From assembly GCF_050563525.1 (NCBI RefSeq), contig NZ_JBNXUN010000021.1, positions 1-64,000 of the forward strand: a stretch of 64,000 nucleotides of DNA, written 5' to 3'. The notes under the pieces were generated by a model. That model had not been told where the DNA came from, made no database searches, and was given only the letters and a program-made list of their open reading frames with translations. Made by a program: the position numbers and the translations under genes. This DNA comes from Falsiroseomonas sp050563525 (lineage in GTDB: Bacteria > Pseudomonadota > Alphaproteobacteria > Acetobacterales > Acetobacteraceae). This document shows, one piece after another, positions 62,777 through 64,000 of this stretch (its first letter is position 1; each line of letters opens with the position of its first letter).

Positions 62777-63618
62777 CAGGGCACTCCGAGCGAAATGGAC
62801 TTCATCAAGTTGGACGCGGGGCTGCTGGCAACTTCCAGATTGGCAACCTCGAAAATCCGGCTGACGCTAACGCAGTCCCGCGGCGCGAACCCCCCGCAGC
62901 ACAGGATCGCCAGGGAGGACCCGTGAGCCAAGTACTGTGCCTCACAGCGTAATCGGTGCGTTTCGGCTTCTCGCATGTTCATCGTCGATCTGCATCGGAG
63001 CCATGCCAATGCGGAGATCCTACCGCAGGTGGATTTTTCGGAGCAACACGACATTCTTGCGCAGGACTGCGCTTGCCTACGCAGCACTACGATTGCGTAG
63101 AACTGCTTTCGCTGCGAGCCTTCGCGCGCGGTGCGGCAGCCCTTTTGCCTGGCCGTGCAATTGCGAAAATCGATGCCTGTAAGCCCACGCCGCTCTCCTT
63201 TCGACCCAAGGCGCTCGCTGATTAACTCGTGCGATTTCAGGAAGGAATGCAGCACCAGTGCTGCAAAAGTGCTACTGTTCGACCTTTAAGTTATTGTCAG
63301 TGTTGAGATGACGCACTTCGTCTGAAATGGTCACATACACGGGTGCACGCGCACATGCATATGCGCGCATGGCACTCCAATTTGAGCAACTTCGTCATCT
63401 CAACACCATCAATGAGTTACGCTTCAAGGACGGGCACTGATGCAGCACCGGTGCGTCACTCGCGTGGAGCGCTGCAGCATCATGGTGACCGATGGAAACG
63501 TTGCTTGGTCGTGGGTGGAGGGCGTGGCAGCGCAGAGTGGAAGGCAGCACGGCTTGCACACTCTACCTACAATCCGTGCATCTCTGGCGAGCTCTGGCTA
63601 CAGATCCCGATGGCCAAA
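62777..63618. other. Low-complexity phage intergenic region, no supported gene
   Basis: About 840 bases with lower GC than the rest of the window and short frames on both strands, none with a recognised domain (longest: minus 62776-63255, 159 codons). An alternating CA/TG-rich patch lies near 63340-63375 (repeated CATGCA and GCACA). In a prophage this position would hold early regulatory genes. Confidence 0.4.
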
Positions 63619-64000
63619 CTAATCCGCGTCGCGACCGATGCAGGCAAGGCCGACAAAAAATGGCGCGAAGGCGGAGCGCTTCTTGCTGATACCCTTACCG
63701 GCGGCAACTACGCGCTGTGAAAAGCCGTTGAGGGCAGGGATTTGACAACGCTGGTCGTATCCTTCGTTGAGTGCCCATCGCTTGAACTTGTGGTACGCGA
63801 TGCTCGTCCGCGTTTCTGGCACGAGGCCATTGCCGCTGAACTCCACCTCGTCGCTTTCCAACCAGGCCAACACGGGATCTGATGAAAACATCCAGTCACG
63901 CAAGCCGGCCAACGACGACGCCGGTTCGGTGAAGGCCTGACGCTGCAGGATGCGAGAGGCGCCTCGCACCACCCAGTCGAGAAGGTAATCGGCCTCCTCT
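63619..64000 (-). CDS. Phage/plasmid primase, C-terminal part (window edge)
   Basis: The frame is open to the right end of the window, so the start lies beyond 64000; 126 codons are visible. EADYLLDWVVRGASRILQRQ, then SSLAGLRDWMFSSDPVLAWL, and the later helix IAYHKFKRWALNEGYDQRCQ resemble the C-terminal helical and winged-helix end of D5/P4-type primase-helicases (the segment after the AAA motor). The protein ends in a basic KKRSAFAPFFVG segment. Confidence 0.65.
   Translation of the reverse strand, partial: EEADYLLDWVVRGASRILQRQAFTEPASSLAGLRDWMFSSDPVLAWLESDEVEFSGNGLVPETRTSIAYHKFKRWALNEGYDQRCQIPALNGFSQRVVAAGKGISKKRSAFAPFFVGLACIGRDAD

Noticed and set aside
63340..63720. CA/TG-rich patch and 125-codon plus-strand frame as a gene or CRISPR-like repeat
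   Set aside because: The repeats are too short and irregular for an array, and the frame has no recognised domain and ends antisense to the primase.

Overview
The window looks like chromosome of a high-GC alphaproteobacterium, most likely an Acetobacteraceae member of the Roseomonas type. That placement is an inference from the base composition, the crowd of tripartite-tricarboxylate (Bug/TctC) receptors, the DUF3489 plus serine-recombinase genes, and the frequent GTG starts. No rRNA, tRNA or CRISPR array was recognised.

Layout. 1-7 kb holds the end of a TPR protein, a LysE exporter with an MFS-like fragment, two tandem AraC regulators, an IS481-type remnant and a dead IS3-family element. 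7.25-27.4 kb is a candidate genomic island: a 48-bp imperfect direct repeat bounds it, and an excisionase-like gene plus a tyrosine integrase sit at its right end. Its cargo is metal resistance: an MFS pump, a CzcBA-type RND system, two small periplasmic proteins, a two-component system, DUF411, a CopZ-like HMA protein, DUF305, a broken DUF2933 gene and a CopA ATPase. 27.8-30.7 kb is a large HWE histidine kinase.

31-46 kb is catabolic. One operon (ICL/PEPM enzyme, Bug receptor, RraA-like enzyme, Bug receptor) diverges from a LacI regulator across a palindromic operator. A second LacI gene diverges from an ABC importer - lyase - DUF6282 - aconitase-type hydratase operon. 47.3-48.9 kb is a second, intact copy of the DUF3489/serine-recombinase cassette whose first copy (23.1-24.7 kb) is frameshifted. 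49-51 kb carries a Tat-exported flavin oxidoreductase. 51.5-58.3 kb is a GntR-controlled operon joining an Fbp-type ABC importer to a family III CoA-transferase and a CitE-like lyase. 58.6-64 kb is a truncated prophage: terminase subunits, a ParB-methyltransferase and the end of a primase.

How the genes work together. The three catabolic operons each pair a periplasmic capture protein with hydratase, lyase, aldolase or CoA-transfer enzymes for small branched dicarboxylates. The citramalate or dimethylmalate type of substrate is my inference. The island couples metal sensing (histidine kinase and response regulator) with periplasmic binding proteins, an RND pump and a Cu(I) P-type ATPase.
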